A DNA stretch of 64,000 nucleotides from Marinobacter salexigens (GCF_018860765.1 NZ_JAHKPV010000019.1:439972-503971); one strand, 5' to 3'; shown: positions 1 to 9,209, numbered from the stretch's first letter. A program made the numbers and translations. Notes: generated by a model not told the origin, from the letters alone.

Positions 1-278
1 TTCCAACCGCCTTCCACAATCGTCTGATAAGCTTCTTTAAAACCGTCTGGCGAAGTTACCTCGCCTTCATTCCATTTACAGCCTTGTTCATCCGCTTCGC
101 GGTTTAGCGGGGCAAGAACACCACTGGTGATTTTACCAGCCTCTTCAAGAATCGCGTCAGCGGTGTCCGGATCAACATTTTCCGCTACTTTAGGTAGTGA
201 TGCCCAAAGCGCAGGAGCATCAAAAACTTCGTTTAGTATAAAACGCATGTCGCGCAAGGGTGCCTGATAATCAGCCAT
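1..278 (-). CDS. Acyl-CoA dehydrogenase, N-terminal part (runs off the window)
   Basis: The first 92 codons of an acyl-CoA dehydrogenase are visible, starting MADYQAPLRDMRFILNEVFD. This closely parallels the start of the complete dehydrogenase immediately upstream on the same strand (512-2311), including the later GFKEAYQTIVEGGW stretch. Family knowledge: such FadE-type flavoproteins carry out the first, alpha-beta oxidation of acyl-CoA thioesters in beta-oxidation. The ATG at 278 is preceded by an AG-rich stretch (GGAGAGAGTT) that can act as ribosome binding site. A hairpin terminator separates it from the upstream paralogue, so it probably has its own promoter within 279-446. Catalytic residues lie outside the window. 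Confidence 0.9.
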   Translation of the reverse strand, partial: MADYQAPLRDMRFILNEVFDAPALWASLPKVAENVDPDTADAILEEAGKITSGVLAPLNREADEQGCKWNEGEVTSPDGFKEAYQTIVEGGW

Positions 279-446
279 CAACTCTCTCCACTATCAAAAA
301 CAGTTCAATTTCGAAAAGTCCAAGTTCAAAACTCGTCTGCGTAGGTGGCTTGCGGATATAAAGCCAACTCACCTACTCGGGCCGTGTGTCCGGGCTAGTT
401 ATATTTTATGGACGTTATTCTAACGTAAAGTTGGTCTCAACTCATG

Positions 447-481
447 AAAAAAGCCCGGCTCTTGAAGGAGCACGGGCTTTT
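447..481 (-). terminator. Rho-independent terminator of the upstream acyl-CoA dehydrogenase
   Basis: Read on the minus strand, AAAAGCCCGTGCTC pairs with GAGCCGGGCTTTTTT across a short loop, and a run of T follows. It sits about 30 bases after the stop of the gene ending at 512 and before the next dehydrogenase, so the two paralogues are likely separate transcription units. Confidence 0.85.
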
Positions 482-511
482 GTTACCAGTTAAACTTCCA
501 TGCTCAAATTA

Positions 512-2311
512 TCAGAGCGCGAAGGCTTCTTCCGGCATATCTAGCAGAGTGTCCGCACCTGCCAGCATGGTTGCAGCGTGGGTCTTAGTGCGCGGTAACA
601 TACGGGTGAAGTAGAAACGCGCTGTCTGCAACTTAGCGTTGTAGAACAACTCTTCAGTGGAGCCTTCTGCAAGCTTATCTTGTGCAATCTTAGCCATTCG
701 GGCCCACAAGTATGCGAATACTGCATAACCTGAGTACATAAGATAATCCACCGAGGCAGCGCCTACTTCTTCGCGGTTCTTCATGGCGGTCATACCCACT
801 TTCATGGTCAGGTCGCCCCACTCCTTGTTGATCGCCGCTAGAGGCTCAATAAACGGCTTCATTTGCTCGTTATCGGCATTCTCTTTGCAGAAGGTGTGAA
901 CCTGCTTAGTGAAGCCCTTGAGGGACTCGCCCTGAGTCATCAGAACCTTACGACCCAGAAGGTCCAGCGCCTGAATACCGGTAGTGCCTTCGTAGATCAT
1001 GCCAATACGGGCATCGCGTACGTTCTGCTCCATGCCCCACTCGGAGATGAAACCGTGGCCACCGAATACCTGCATGCCCAGATTAGATGCTTCGTACCCA
1101 ATTTCGGTCAGGAAAGCCTTGGCAATAGGGGTCAAGAAGCCCAAAAGCTCGTCAGCTTCTTTGCGCTCTTCTTCGGTTTTTGCACGCTCAATAAGATCTG
1201 CTTTCTGTGCCGTCAAATAGATCAATGCGCGGGCGCCTTCTGCTACCGCTTTTTGAGTCAACAGCATGCGGCGCACATCCGGGTGCACAATAATCGGATC
1301 GGCATAGCTTTCCGGGTTCTTAGCACCACTCAGTGAACGCATGGCCAGACGATCCTTGGCATAGGCCAGTGATCCCTGAAAGCCCAACTCTGCCGCGCCA
1401 AGACCCTGAATGGCCGTACCAATACGAGCTACGTTCATGAAGGTGAACATGCAATTCAAGCCACGGTTCTCAGGCCCGATCAGCCAACCTTGTGCACCAT
1501 CAAAGTTCATCACACAGGTGGCGTTGCCATGGATACCCATTTTGTGCTCGATAGAGCCACAGGTTACCGCGTTGCGCTCACCGGCAGAGCCGTCTTCGGC
1601 GGGCAAGCACTTGGGCACGATGAACAGCGAAATGCCCTTGGTGCCTTCCGGTGCGCCCGGCAGGCGTGCCAGTACAATGTGAACGATGTTGTCAGTCATA
1701 TCGTGCTCACCGGCGGAGATGAAAATCTTGGTACCGGTAATGCTGTAGGATCCGTCTGCGTTGGGCTCAGCCTTTGTGCGCAGGGTGCCCAGATCTGAAC
1801 CGCAATGCGCTTCGGTAAGGCACATGGTTCCAGTCCATTCACCGCTGATCATTTTGGTGAGATAGGTTTGCTTCTGTTCTTCTGTGCCGTGCGCTTCTAC
1901 AGTGTTAATTGCGCCGTGGCTCAGGCCAGGGTACATACCCCAGGACCAGTTAGCCGTGCCGTTCAACTCACTCATTACAATCCCGAGCGAGCTTGGCAGG
2001 CCTTGACCACCATAGTTGGGGTCAGCTGCCAACGATGGCCAACCACCTTCAACGTACTTATCGTAGGCCTCTTTAAAGCCAGTCGGTGTCTTTACACCGT
2101 CCTCACTCCAGACGCAGCCTTCTTTGTCACCAACCGCATTCAGCGGGGACAGTACCTGCTCAGCAAACTTTGCACCTTCCTGAATAATGGCATCAACCAT
2201 ATCCGGAGTTGCGTCTTCAGCACCTTCCAGATTGGCGTAGTGGGCTTCGCTGTCTAGCAGCTCGTTCATTACGAATTTGATATCACGCAGGGGCGCTTTG
2301 TACTCAGGCAT
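512..2311 (-). CDS. Acyl-CoA dehydrogenase (FadE-like, about 600 residues)
   Basis: This 599-residue acyl-CoA dehydrogenase is of the long type with a C-terminal extension. It contains the flavin/substrate signature [15 protein letters not shown], the central beta domain ([15 protein letters not shown]) and the C-terminal [16 protein letters not shown]. The Glu of YEGT is the usual catalytic base in this subfamily. It should be an FAD enzyme handing electrons to ETF. An in-frame GTG three codons upstream (2320) would also be possible, but [10 protein letters not shown] matches the start of the neighbouring paralogue, so ATG at 2311 is preferred. Two tandem PsrA-type dyads lie about 100 bases upstream, suggesting fatty-acid-responsive control. 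The chain-length preference cannot be read from the sequence. Confidence 0.95.
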   Translation of the reverse strand: MPEYKAPLRDIKFVMNELLDSEAHYANLEGAEDATPDMVDAIIQEGAKFAEQVLSPLNAVGDKEGCVWSEDGVKTPTGFKEAYDKYVEGGWPSLAADPNYGGQGLPSSLGIVMSELNGTANWSWGMYPGLSHGAINTVEAHGTEEQKQTYLTKMISGEWTGTMCLTEAHCGSDLGTLRTKAEPNADGSYSITGTKIFISAGEHDMTDNIVHIVLARLPGAPEGTKGISLFIVPKCLPAEDGSAGERNAVTCGSIEHKMGIHGNATCVMNFDGAQGWLIGPENRGLNCMFTFMNVARIGTAIQGLGAAELGFQGSLAYAKDRLAMRSLSGAKNPESYADPIIVHPDVRRMLLTQKAVAEGARALIYLTAQKADLIERAKTEEERKEADELLGFLTPIAKAFLTEIGYEASNLGMQVFGGHGFISEWGMEQNVRDARIGMIYEGTTGIQALDLLGRKVLMTQGESLKGFTKQVHTFCKENADNEQMKPFIEPLAAINKEWGDLTMKVGMTAMKNREEVGAASVDYLMYSGYAVFAYLWARMAKIAQDKLAEGSTEELFYNAKLQTARFYFTRMLPRTKTHAATMLAGADTLLDMPEEAFAL

Positions 2312-2625
2312 GTAAACCACCTCGGTTATCGGTCTTGGCTGAAAAGTAATAACAGCTCGCGGCCTTGGGTTTGCTCAGACACTGCAACAGGGAGTGCTAC
2401 AGCATTAATTAAACACTTGTTTGAAACATACGTTTAGAGGCACGGAATTGTCAATAGCCGGATGCATAATTTGTGTAGAAATTGGTCACCGAAACAGCTT
2501 ATCAGGGCTTCGAAAACTGACAGGCAGTTGCATTCCTATGCCTGTAAAGGGTTTAAGGTGGTTTTTGTTAAAACGAAGGAAGAACGATAGGCGCCCAGAC
2601 GATAACTGGCTAGAGAGATACCAAA
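2312..2625. other. Intergenic region with acyl-CoA dehydrogenase control sites
   Basis: This stretch of 314 bases separates the acyl-CoA dehydrogenase start from the 3-prime end of the next gene. Its half nearest the dehydrogenase (2312-2440) is AT-rich and carries the PsrA-like dyads. I see no convincing gene in it; a plus-strand open frame from 2421 runs into the antisense of the next gene and looks spurious. Confidence 0.6.
2411..2435. promoter_or_regulatory. Two tandem PsrA-type operators (AAAC-N4-GTTT twice)
   Basis: The sequence shows AAACACTTGTTT at 2411-2422 and AAACATACGTTT at 2424-2435, two dyads centred 13 bases apart. The published consensus for the TetR-family fatty-acid regulator PsrA of pseudomonads is G/CAAAC(N2-4)GTTTG/C, and both dyads fit its core. 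They lie about 100 bases upstream of an acyl-CoA dehydrogenase start, where PsrA sites are expected. The protein that binds is not encoded in the window. Confidence 0.55.
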
Positions 2626-3447
2626 TCAGACCGATATGGGAAGGAAGCCGTCGCCCGGTGAGTCCAACCCCGATCCAAAACCTGCAACACTTTGATAGGC
2701 CGTTCTGGCCTGCTCAACAGATCTGGGAGATTGCTCCGATCCACTTTCCTGGCCACCATCACTTGTCGGTGAACCCCGTGAGGGCTCGCCGGAATCATTC
2801 GTGGATTCTTTGCTTGAAGGATTTGAAGATTCACTCTCCGATGCAAGCTCCGACTGGGCCTGCAACATAATTTGCATTGCCTGAGCAGCAACTGCACGGT
2901 CCTGACCAGAGGGTTCGGCTGGCGCCATGGCGGCTGATCGCACAACTCGCATTTTTTCGATCGTTGCCTGAGGGTCGCCGTTGACAGGAGAAATATCAAT
3001 CGACACTTCGCCACCAACTGCGTACTGCGCGCCATCAGGGCCACGCTGGTATGAGAACGACATAGCACCCGCATACTGGCCACCCGCGGCCTGATGCGCC
3101 GCCTCATGAGCTCGAACTTCTCGGTCACGGGCTTTGAGCTCAGTAAGCTCTTTCAGTTCTGCCTCATCCAAACCACCCACTGTTTTATCAGAAGCATCAG
3201 CTTCCGGCGCTCTGCGGCTTGAGCCTGCACCTTCGTTCTCATCTGCGGCACGAACCGCTTTAGGGCCTGCTTCGGAAGGTGTCTCTCCCGTTGCATTGCC
3301 CGTACTACGGGACTCGCGAACAGAAGATGTTGAAGAGTTGAAATCTGAATTCGGTAGGGGGACGGATTGCTGGCTAGCTGGCAAACTGCCAGAAGCGCCT
3401 CTGGCAGAGTAATTCAATGCGGGGGAAAGTGACGAAAGCGGGCTCAC
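2626..3447 (-). CDS. Putative SprA-related metalloprotease (HEAAH protein)
   Basis: This 273-residue protein begins with about 90 low-complexity Ser/Gly/Ala/Glu-rich residues. A conserved domain follows with HEAAH at residues 114-118 (a zinc-protease HExxH motif), then GGQYAGAMSFSYQRGPDGAQYAVGGEVSID and a stretch ending in AMQIMLQAQSEL. This pattern matches the SprA-related (CJM1_0395-like) putative metalloproteinase family, whose substrate is unknown to me. The C-terminal 60 residues are again Ser/Glu-rich. The start is a GTG at 3447. It lies 12 bases downstream of a small flagellar-like gene on the same strand, so the two may be co-transcribed. Activity is inferred from the motif only. Confidence 0.75.
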   Translation of the reverse strand: MSPLSSLSPALNYSARGASGSLPASQQSVPLPNSDFNSSTSSVRESRSTGNATGETPSEAGPKAVRAADENEGAGSSRRAPEADASDKTVGGLDEAELKELTELKARDREVRAHEAAHQAAGGQYAGAMSFSYQRGPDGAQYAVGGEVSIDISPVNGDPQATIEKMRVVRSAAMAPAEPSGQDRAVAAQAMQIMLQAQSELASESESSNPSSKESTNDSGEPSRGSPTSDGGQESGSEQSPRSVEQARTAYQSVAGFGSGLDSPGDGFLPISV

Positions 3448-3459
3448 GAATGAAAGCTC

Positions 3460-3705
3460 TCAGACCACGATATCTAGAAGCGTACCAAGCGTTTCATCAG
3501 CGACTTTCACTACCTGTGCCGACGCCTCAACACTGCGTTCATAGAGTTTGAGGTCGATGATGGGCTCAATCAAACTGCTCCCTGTCTCGGCACTGCCTTG
3601 AGGCCCGTCAATGCCCGCACGGGCAATTTTTCGTGCGGCATTCTCCATGCCGTACATGCCTTCCTGAATACCTTGGACACCCATTGCAAGCGTATTATTG
3701 ATCAT
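3460..3705 (-). CDS. Small protein with flagellar rod/hook-like termini
   Basis: An 81-residue protein begins MINNTLAMGVQGIQEGMYGMENAARKIA and ends LYERSVEASAQVVKVADETLGTLLDIVV. Both ends resemble the terminal helices of flagellar axial proteins (FlgB/FlgC/FlgE type), where the N- and C-terminal helices pack together and the C-terminal motif reads like NAQVIKTADEMLGTLL. The whole globular middle of those proteins is missing. It may therefore be a minimal axial-like protein or an adaptor; I do not recognise a named family. It lies directly upstream of the HEAAH protein on the same strand. No flagellar structural genes adjoin it; the only motility genes in the window are motAB near 57-58 kb. 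Confidence 0.65.
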   Translation of the reverse strand: MINNTLAMGVQGIQEGMYGMENAARKIARAGIDGPQGSAETGSSLIEPIIDLKLYERSVEASAQVVKVADETLGTLLDIVV

Positions 3706-3756
3706 GACTGCTGCTTCCCGAGACCATTACTTAGTCCCATTAAGCCACAACATTGG

Positions 3757-4449
3757 TCAATTTTCAAACAACAAATCGATATCGAGATAGCGGCTCAGGG
3801 TCGCTGGCCCAACGCCTTCAAGCCAAGGCAGAACGCCTAAACAACGCGCCGGAAGTTGCTCCATCAAGTAATTCAGAGTTTCCTGCTCACAACTCATTGC
3901 ATTTGGTTCAGCTCGATTTGCCACCCAACCAGTCACAATCAACCCATCATTGCGGATTGCTTCTGCGGTTAGTAATGCATGGTTAATACACCCAAGCTTG
4001 AGAGCAACCACCATTATCACCGGTATATCCAGAGCCTGGGGTACAGCTGCGTATGTTTCCCGATCATTCAGCGGCACCCGCCAACCACCAGCACCTTCAA
4101 TCAGCAAAAGGTCTGCAGGTCGCATCTGCATGCCACGACAGAAACCAACCAGGCGATCCACAGACACAACTCGCCCTGCTTGCACGGCAGCGACATGGGG
4201 CGCAATCGCGGGTTCTAGTGCAACAGGGTTTACAAGCTCGTAGGTGAGGGATTCCGTGGCGGCATGTTGGAGTATTAGCGCGTCGTCATTGCGCAACCCC
4301 GCTGGTGTTCTTTCGCAGCCGGAGGCGATGGGCTTCATGCCCAGAGTGCGCTTGCCAGCGGACTTAGCAGCTTCCAAAATTGCAGCAGACACCATGGTCT
4401 TGCCAACGCCCGTATCTGTACCTGTCACAAAAAACGTTTTTTTAGCCAT
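3757..4449 (-). CDS. bioD: Dethiobiotin synthetase
   Basis: BioD (230 residues) makes dethiobiotin from 7,8-diaminopelargonate, CO2 and ATP, the step before BioB. The P-loop GTDTGVGKT is at residues 10-18, and the later LLIEGAGGWRVPLND segment is the family's second conserved loop. It is the last gene of the bioB-F-H-C-D transcription unit and follows bioC after 19 bases. The aminotransferase BioA is not in the window. Length is normal for the family. Confidence 0.97.
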   Translation of the reverse strand: MAKKTFFVTGTDTGVGKTMVSAAILEAAKSAGKRTLGMKPIASGCERTPAGLRNDDALILQHAATESLTYELVNPVALEPAIAPHVAAVQAGRVVSVDRLVGFCRGMQMRPADLLLIEGAGGWRVPLNDRETYAAVPQALDIPVIMVVALKLGCINHALLTAEAIRNDGLIVTGWVANRAEPNAMSCEQETLNYLMEQLPARCLGVLPWLEGVGPATLSRYLDIDLLFEN

Positions 4450-4468
4450 ACCAGCAGGTTAACCCACT

Positions 4469-5308
4469 CTATTTATCAATCAGTGTATCGTCGTTGGCAT
4501 CAGGGCTTGTCCAGTAAACCCATGCTGCCTCGTAACTTGCGAAAACACCTTCCTCCGGATCCGCGGGATAATGCTGGCACATGGCACGAAAGCGGCCCGG
4601 TGAAGTTACGGTTGAGCGCCTGTCGGCACTCTTATAGCCCGCGCCCAGTTGCCTCAGCTCCGATGCGAGAGTGAGAGGCGAATCGTAGGGCAGCTTCAGG
4701 GTTCTTGTTTCAATGTCAGCGTCCGGCAGTTCTTGGGAAGCCGAGCGCCTGAGTGCCCTTTCTGACTCAAACCGGTTTATGTGCCGTTGCCCAGGATCTG
4801 CCCGTTGCCAAGCTTGGTCCAGCTCCCTCAAGGTTCCATCAAGAAGCGTTGAGACCATCAACTTACCGCCGGGCCTGAGCACCCTCCGGCACTCTCGCAA
4901 AACCTGAGACGGCGTCGCGCACCATTGGATCATGAGGTTACTGAATACCAAATCACAACTCTGGTCAGGGAGGGGAATCGCCTCAGCGTCGGCAACAACC
5001 CATGCGATATCAGGCGGGGAATGTGCTCCTGCATGCTCTATCATGCCGAACGAAAGATCCATGCCTGTCACACACTCAGATCCCTCGAGATTGGCCAACT
5101 CGCGGCTAAACCAACCGGTTCCGCAGCCAAGATCCAGAATCTGGCCGCCCCTAAGGGGAGCTTGGCGCCCAAGCCTCTCCAGCATGGTATTGCCCATAAG
5201 CCGCTGCAAACGGGACGCACCCTCATAGGTAACCCGAGCCTTGCCGAACTCACGTGATATATCGGCCTTACTGGCAGGGCAAGAGGCAACCGCACTAAGG
5301 ACACTCAT
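4469..5308 (-). CDS. bioC: Malonyl-ACP O-methyltransferase
   Basis: BioC (279 residues) methylates malonyl-ACP so that the fatty-acid machinery can build pimeloyl-ACP for biotin. The class I methyltransferase SAM motif LDLGCGTG is at residues 58-65, followed by a MDLSFGM segment and the NLMIQWC segment typical of BioC. A longer frame extends upstream to 5386, but the ATG at 5308 overlaps the bioH stop as ATGA and gives the normal family length, so I chose it. The start-stop overlap suggests translational coupling with bioH. Confidence 0.95.
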   Translation of the reverse strand: MSVLSAVASCPASKADISREFGKARVTYEGASRLQRLMGNTMLERLGRQAPLRGGQILDLGCGTGWFSRELANLEGSECVTGMDLSFGMIEHAGAHSPPDIAWVVADAEAIPLPDQSCDLVFSNLMIQWCATPSQVLRECRRVLRPGGKLMVSTLLDGTLRELDQAWQRADPGQRHINRFESERALRRSASQELPDADIETRTLKLPYDSPLTLASELRQLGAGYKSADRRSTVTSPGRFRAMCQHYPADPEEGVFASYEAAWVYWTSPDANDDTLIDK

Positions 5309-6057
5309 GTATTCACCCCTTCCAGCGATTGAAGAAACTTTTCGATAACAACGTAACAGTCTTCCGCAAATACACCGCCTGGCCAATGGGCCATACCGGG
5401 CACACTAACCTCCACCGACGATGGCCGGGTTTCCAGAGCACCAGCCCAAGTCGCCACTACCTGATCACAAGCACCGGTAATATGAAGAACAGGAATATCA
5501 ACTTGTGACCAAAGTAGCCGCTGGTCGGTTTGTTCCAGCCAGCCCAAACTTTTTACCAAATTGCCCTTCGAGACGGGGGATCCTTTGCCAAGCCATGTCT
5601 TGAGACGCTGGCGCTCGGACAAAGTGCTTGCCGAACCGTTTATCATTAGCAGCAAAAAATGCATCCAATACCGACCAGCCTCACGGCTCACGCCTCGGCT
5701 AAACACACTAAATTCCTCTACAGACATGCCATTAAGCCAACGTTCATCTGCGATGAACTTCGGGAAGCCCGCGAGAGTAATAGCCGCAGAAACCGCACCC
5801 GTACCCCGGCTAGCAGCTTCCATGACAATCTGAGCACCCAGAGACCAGCCCACCCACACAGAAGGCTTGGTATATCGCGACAGAAGCTCATCGGCCACCT
5901 GTGCCACCGACTCGCAACGCTCGATAAGATGGTCACCCAGCGATACCAACTCAACAGGCCCCGGCCAGTACCGGTATAGCTCTTCCAGCATTTCAACGCG
6001 AACGCCCCAACCCCCAACCACAACAAGACGCCGCATAGGCTTTTGCTGAGTGCTCAT
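5305..6057 (-). CDS. bioH: Pimeloyl-ACP methyl ester carboxylesterase
   Basis: This 250-residue alpha/beta hydrolase has the nucleophile elbow GWSLG at residues 70-74 (Ser72), a later TGACDQVV segment for the acid and GMAHWPGG for the catalytic His. In biotin synthesis BioH cleaves the methyl ester of pimeloyl-ACP, ending chain elongation. Its place between bioF and bioC, with ATGA overlaps on both sides, supports this role. Other esterases (BioG, BioK and others) can replace BioH in some bacteria, so the symbol rests on fold, motif and context. Confidence 0.9.
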   Translation of the reverse strand: MSTQQKPMRRLVVVGGWGVRVEMLEELYRYWPGPVELVSLGDHLIERCESVAQVADELLSRYTKPSVWVGWSLGAQIVMEAASRGTGAVSAAITLAGFPKFIADERWLNGMSVEEFSVFSRGVSREAGRYWMHFLLLMINGSASTLSERQRLKTWLGKGSPVSKGNLVKSLGWLEQTDQRLLWSQVDIPVLHITGACDQVVATWAGALETRPSSVEVSVPGMAHWPGGVFAEDCYVVIEKFLQSLEGVNT

Positions 6058-7229
6058 GACGCATTCCCTTTCTCATCCAGCAAATGACGACAGCCAGACA
6101 AAGCCTCCAACAAGCAATTCAAATCTTCATGGGAATGGGCAGCACTGAACGTAACCCGCAACCGCGCCTCACCTACCGGCACAGTCGGCGGTCGAATCGC
6201 CGTTACCAACAGCCCACACTCTTCAAGAGCCCGGCTTAGGGCTAGAGTCACCCAGTTCTCACCAACCATAATCGGCTGAATAGGCGTACGAGACGGCATG
6301 AGCGAATAGCCCAAAGCCGTGGCCTCCCGCCGAAACCGATCGATCAGGCTCTGCAAATGACTCCGCCGCCCATCACCGCCCTCTATCAAATCAATACTGG
6401 CGCAGGTAGCAAACGCAAGCGCAGGGGGCATAGCCGTTGTGTAGATATAAGTACGAGCCCTCTGCACCAAATAATCCATCAACACGGCAGGCCCCGCCAC
6501 AAACGCCCCGCTGGTTCCGGCAGCCTTACCAAGCGTGCCTATCAGAACCGGCACATCCTCCTCAGACAAACCAAGCTCCCCCACACTCCCCTGCCCAAGC
6601 GGCCCAAGCACCCCAAATCCATGGGCATCATCCACCACTAGCAAAGCATCATGCTCGCGGCAAACCTCCGCCAATTCCCCCAAAGGAGCCACATCACCAT
6701 CCATACTGAACACACCGTCAGTCACCACCAGCTTATGCCCAGAAGTCTCCGCAAGCATGGCCGCAAGCGACGCCACATCCCCATGGGCATAGCGACGAAC
6801 CCTCGCCCGACTAAGAATACAGCCATCAATAATGGAAGCGTGATTCAGACGATCCGAAAAAACCGTATCGCCACGCCCTGCCAGCGCAGAAATTACACCC
6901 AGATTGGCCATATAACCGGTGGAGAAAAACAACGCCGAACTACGTCCGGTGAACGCTGCAAGACGCTCCTCAAGCAAGTGATGCGCCTCGTGATGCCCAC
7001 AAACAAGATGAGAAGCCGCACCACCCAACCCCGCATCCGGCAGTGCGTTCTTCAGAGCTTCAACATTGGAAGGGTGATTGGCAAGGCCAAGGTAATCGTT
7101 GCTGCAAAACGACAGCAACCGCTTGCCATCAGCGGTCAAAACCGGCTGCTGAGGCCCGGAAATATGCCGGCGCGTTCGGTATAAGCCCGCCTGTTTTCGT
7201 TGTTCCAGTTCAGCTGCGAAATCACGCAC
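6054..7229 (-). CDS. bioF: 8-amino-7-oxononanoate synthase
   Basis: BioF (391 residues) is a PLP enzyme that condenses pimeloyl thioester with L-alanine. VVDDAHGFG (198-206) carries the Asp that contacts the pyridine nitrogen. GTLGKAAGTSG carries the Schiff-base Lys at 235. The start is a GTG at 7229. It follows bioB after about 120 bases and overlaps bioH by 4 bases. The gene is rich in C on the displayed strand, as is its neighbour bioB, with no sign of damage. Confidence 0.97.
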   Translation of the reverse strand: MRDFAAELEQRKQAGLYRTRRHISGPQQPVLTADGKRLLSFCSNDYLGLANHPSNVEALKNALPDAGLGGAASHLVCGHHEAHHLLEERLAAFTGRSSALFFSTGYMANLGVISALAGRGDTVFSDRLNHASIIDGCILSRARVRRYAHGDVASLAAMLAETSGHKLVVTDGVFSMDGDVAPLGELAEVCREHDALLVVDDAHGFGVLGPLGQGSVGELGLSEEDVPVLIGTLGKAAGTSGAFVAGPAVLMDYLVQRARTYIYTTAMPPALAFATCASIDLIEGGDGRRSHLQSLIDRFRREATALGYSLMPSRTPIQPIMVGENWVTLALSRALEECGLLVTAIRPPTVPVGEARLRVTFSAAHSHEDLNCLLEALSGCRHLLDEKGNAS

Positions 7230-7349
7230 GAGTGAGTTACCAAAGAAGGTGCAAGCATCTGTGCTTACTGGTTTTGAAGCGATTGAGCAGATACCCGAAA
7301 GTTGTGAGCAACAGTTGGCGCTTTCGCCTCGACGCTTGCACTCATCTAA

Positions 7350-8408
7350 TCAGGCCGACTCAAGAGAAGCGTCATAGAAAAGATGCCGGTTAGCCTCATA
7401 CTCCAAAGCCCCAACAATCGCCTCTTCCTCCTGCTCCTCAGAAGCACACTGCCCCCGCTGCTCCGGCCGAATACCCAACCGGCGGAACAACGCCATATCC
7501 GCATCCGCCTCCGGATTTGACGTCGTCAGCAGCTTCTCGCCATAGAAAATCGAATTCGCACCGGCCAAAAAACACAACGCCTGCATCTGCTCATTCATCG
7601 TCTCCCGACCCGCAGACAAACGCACATGGGAAGCTGGCATCATGATACGAGCCACCGCGAGAACACGAATAAACTCAAACGGATCCAGATCCTCCACATC
7701 TTCCATGGGCGTCCCCTTCACCTTAACCAGCATATTCACCGGCACACTCTCAGGATGCTGAGGAAGATTCGCCAACTGCACCAACATACCGACCCGGTCG
7801 TCTTGATCCTCACCCATACCCATAATGCCGCCACAGCACACCTTCATGCCTGCGTTACGCACGTTTGCCAGCGTATCCAGCCGATCTTGGTAAGTGCGCG
7901 TCGTAATAATATGGCTGTAATACTTCTCAGAGGTATCGAGATTGTGGTTGTAGTAATCCAGCCCAGCCTCGGCTAATTCTTCCGCCTGCTCCGGCTTCAG
8001 CATGCCCAGTGTCATACATGTTTCTAGGCCTAGAGACTTCACCTCCCGAACCATATCCAGAACATAAGGCATATCCTTAACGGTCGGGCTACGCCACGCG
8101 GCACCCATACAGAAGCGCGACGCGCCTTTCTCCCGCGCAACGCGAGCTTCAGCAACCACCTTCTCAAGCTCTAGCAGCTTTTCTTTTTCCAATCCCGTGT
8201 TGTAATGACCGCTCTGTGGGCAATACTTGCAATCCTCCGGGCAGGCGCCGGTTTTAATAGAAAGCAAAGTGCTAACCTGCACCTCATTGGGATCGAAATA
8301 CTGTCGATGCACGGACTGAGCCCGAAACATCAGATCATTAAAAGGCATCTCAAAAAGCGCCCGCGCTTCCTGAAGCGTCCAATCGTGGCGTAATGCGGTG
8401 GCAGTCAT
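7350..8408 (-). CDS. bioB: Biotin synthase
   Basis: BioB (352 residues) is the radical SAM enzyme that inserts sulfur into dethiobiotin. Cys56, Cys60 and Cys63 form the CxxxCxxC motif ([13 protein letters not shown]) for the 4Fe-4S cluster. YNHNLDTS and [12 protein letters not shown] are typical of the family. It is the first gene of the biotin operon. Its ATG at 8408 is preceded by AGGA at suitable spacing. A TTGACA-16-TATCAT promoter overlaps a BirA-type operator upstream. Confidence 0.98.
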   Translation of the reverse strand: MTATALRHDWTLQEARALFEMPFNDLMFRAQSVHRQYFDPNEVQVSTLLSIKTGACPEDCKYCPQSGHYNTGLEKEKLLELEKVVAEARVAREKGASRFCMGAAWRSPTVKDMPYVLDMVREVKSLGLETCMTLGMLKPEQAEELAEAGLDYYNHNLDTSEKYYSHIITTRTYQDRLDTLANVRNAGMKVCCGGIMGMGEDQDDRVGMLVQLANLPQHPESVPVNMLVKVKGTPMEDVEDLDPFEFIRVLAVARIMMPASHVRLSAGRETMNEQMQALCFLAGANSIFYGEKLLTTSNPEADADMALFRRLGIRPEQRGQCASEEQEEEAIVGALEYEANRHLFYDASLESA

Positions 8409-8458
8409 ACAGAAGTCCTGTTAACCTTTTTCGGTCTCTGGGTTTACGGATGGATCAA

Positions 8459-8486
8459 ATGATAAAGGGACTTAACTGGCTGTCAA
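8459..8486 (-). promoter_or_regulatory. Sigma70-type promoter of the biotin operon
   Basis: On the minus strand a perfect -35 TTGACA (8481-8486) is followed after 16 bases by TATCAT (8459-8464), five of six matches to the -10 consensus. Transcription would start near 8452, about 44 bases before the bioB ATG. The -35 element lies inside the BirA-type dyad, the expected arrangement for repression. Confidence 0.75.
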
Positions 8487-9193
8487 CCTTAAATTCATCT
8501 ATGGTTAACAGAGGGAAAACCAAAGGCCGCTGTGTTGCCTGCCTTTCCACCAATACCATCAACGGGTTATGCCACTTTTGCCGGGCCGACCTTCCGGTTA
8601 ACCGGTGGCACTGCCGCTGCTGCGCTTTACCGATGGCGTACTCCGGGAACATCCACCTCTGTGGTGACTGCTTGGCATCACCACCTCCCTTCGACCGCAC
8701 GTTCATACCTTGGCGCTACCAATACCCAGTCGACAACATGATCAGCCGGTATAAATACAGTAGGCAGCTTAAATTCGCTCGGCCGTTGGTTGCTGACCTT
8801 GCGAGTCACCTTGAGCTTGTATTTCAAGAACAAAACCATGAAAAACCGCTGTTGTTAATCCCCTCTCCCATGCACCCCGCTCGCCGACGTGTGCGTGGCT
8901 TCAATCAAGCTAGGGATATTGCTGAAAAATTAGGGAGTGTGCTGGATATCCCAGTTGACGCTGGGATTGTTCGTCGCGTACGAAAAGTTAAAGCCCAGCG
9001 GGGACTGAGTCGAGAGGCCAGACTGGCAAACCTGCGCGATGTGTTTGAAGTGCGCTCAGAAGTCCCGGAACGGGTTGCTATCGTCGACGATGTCGTTACA
9101 ACCGGCGCAACGGTGCGAGTTATAGCTTCTGCTTTGCGAAGCGCAGGCGCCCGGAATATTCAAGTCTGGGCGTTAGCTCGCACCCCAGGATAG
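8459..9193 (+). CDS. comF: ComF family phosphoribosyltransferase-like protein
   Basis: ComF-type proteins have an N-terminal zinc-ribbon-like region and a phosphoribosyltransferase fold; they are linked to DNA uptake. Visible are paired cysteines (CVAC, CHFC, CRCC, CGDC) within the first 80 residues and the PRPP-binding loop VAIVDDVVTTGATV near the C-terminus. The start is uncertain: in-frame ATGs occur at 8450, 8459 and 8501, none with a strong ribosome binding site. The first two would place the BirA-type operator inside the coding sequence, and the last starts inside the operator. I used 8459 because a short hydrophobic lead (IKGLNWL) before the first CxxC is common in this family. The gene is divergent from bioB. 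Confidence 0.85.
   Translation: MIKGLNWLSTLNSSMVNRGKTKGRCVACLSTNTINGLCHFCRADLPVNRWHCRCCALPMAYSGNIHLCGDCLASPPPFDRTFIPWRYQYPVDNMISRYKYSRQLKFARPLVADLASHLELVFQEQNHEKPLLLIPSPMHPARRRVRGFNQARDIAEKLGSVLDIPVDAGIVRRVRKVKAQRGLSREARLANLRDVFEVRSEVPERVAIVDDVVTTGATVRVIASALRSAGARNIQVWALARTPG
8480..8511. promoter_or_regulatory. BirA-type biotin operator
   Basis: CTGTCAACC (8480-8488) and GGTTAACAG (8503-8511) form an inverted repeat with one mismatch in nine and a 14-base spacer. The E. coli biotin operator has the same half-site type (TTGTAAACC / GGTTTACAA) and similar spacing. Holo-BirA bound here would cover the -35 of the bioB promoter and also the region around the possible comF start. birA is not in the window. 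Confidence 0.75.
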
Positions 9194-9209
9194 CTTTCAT
9201 GACGGGGCA

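Noticed and set aside
863..1336. Plus-strand frame antisense to the acyl-CoA dehydrogenase
   Set aside because: Shadow of a clearly coding minus-strand gene.
2421..2870. Plus-strand open frame of 149 codons
   Set aside because: Most of it is antisense to the HEAAH protein, and the operator region lies at its start; no protein character.
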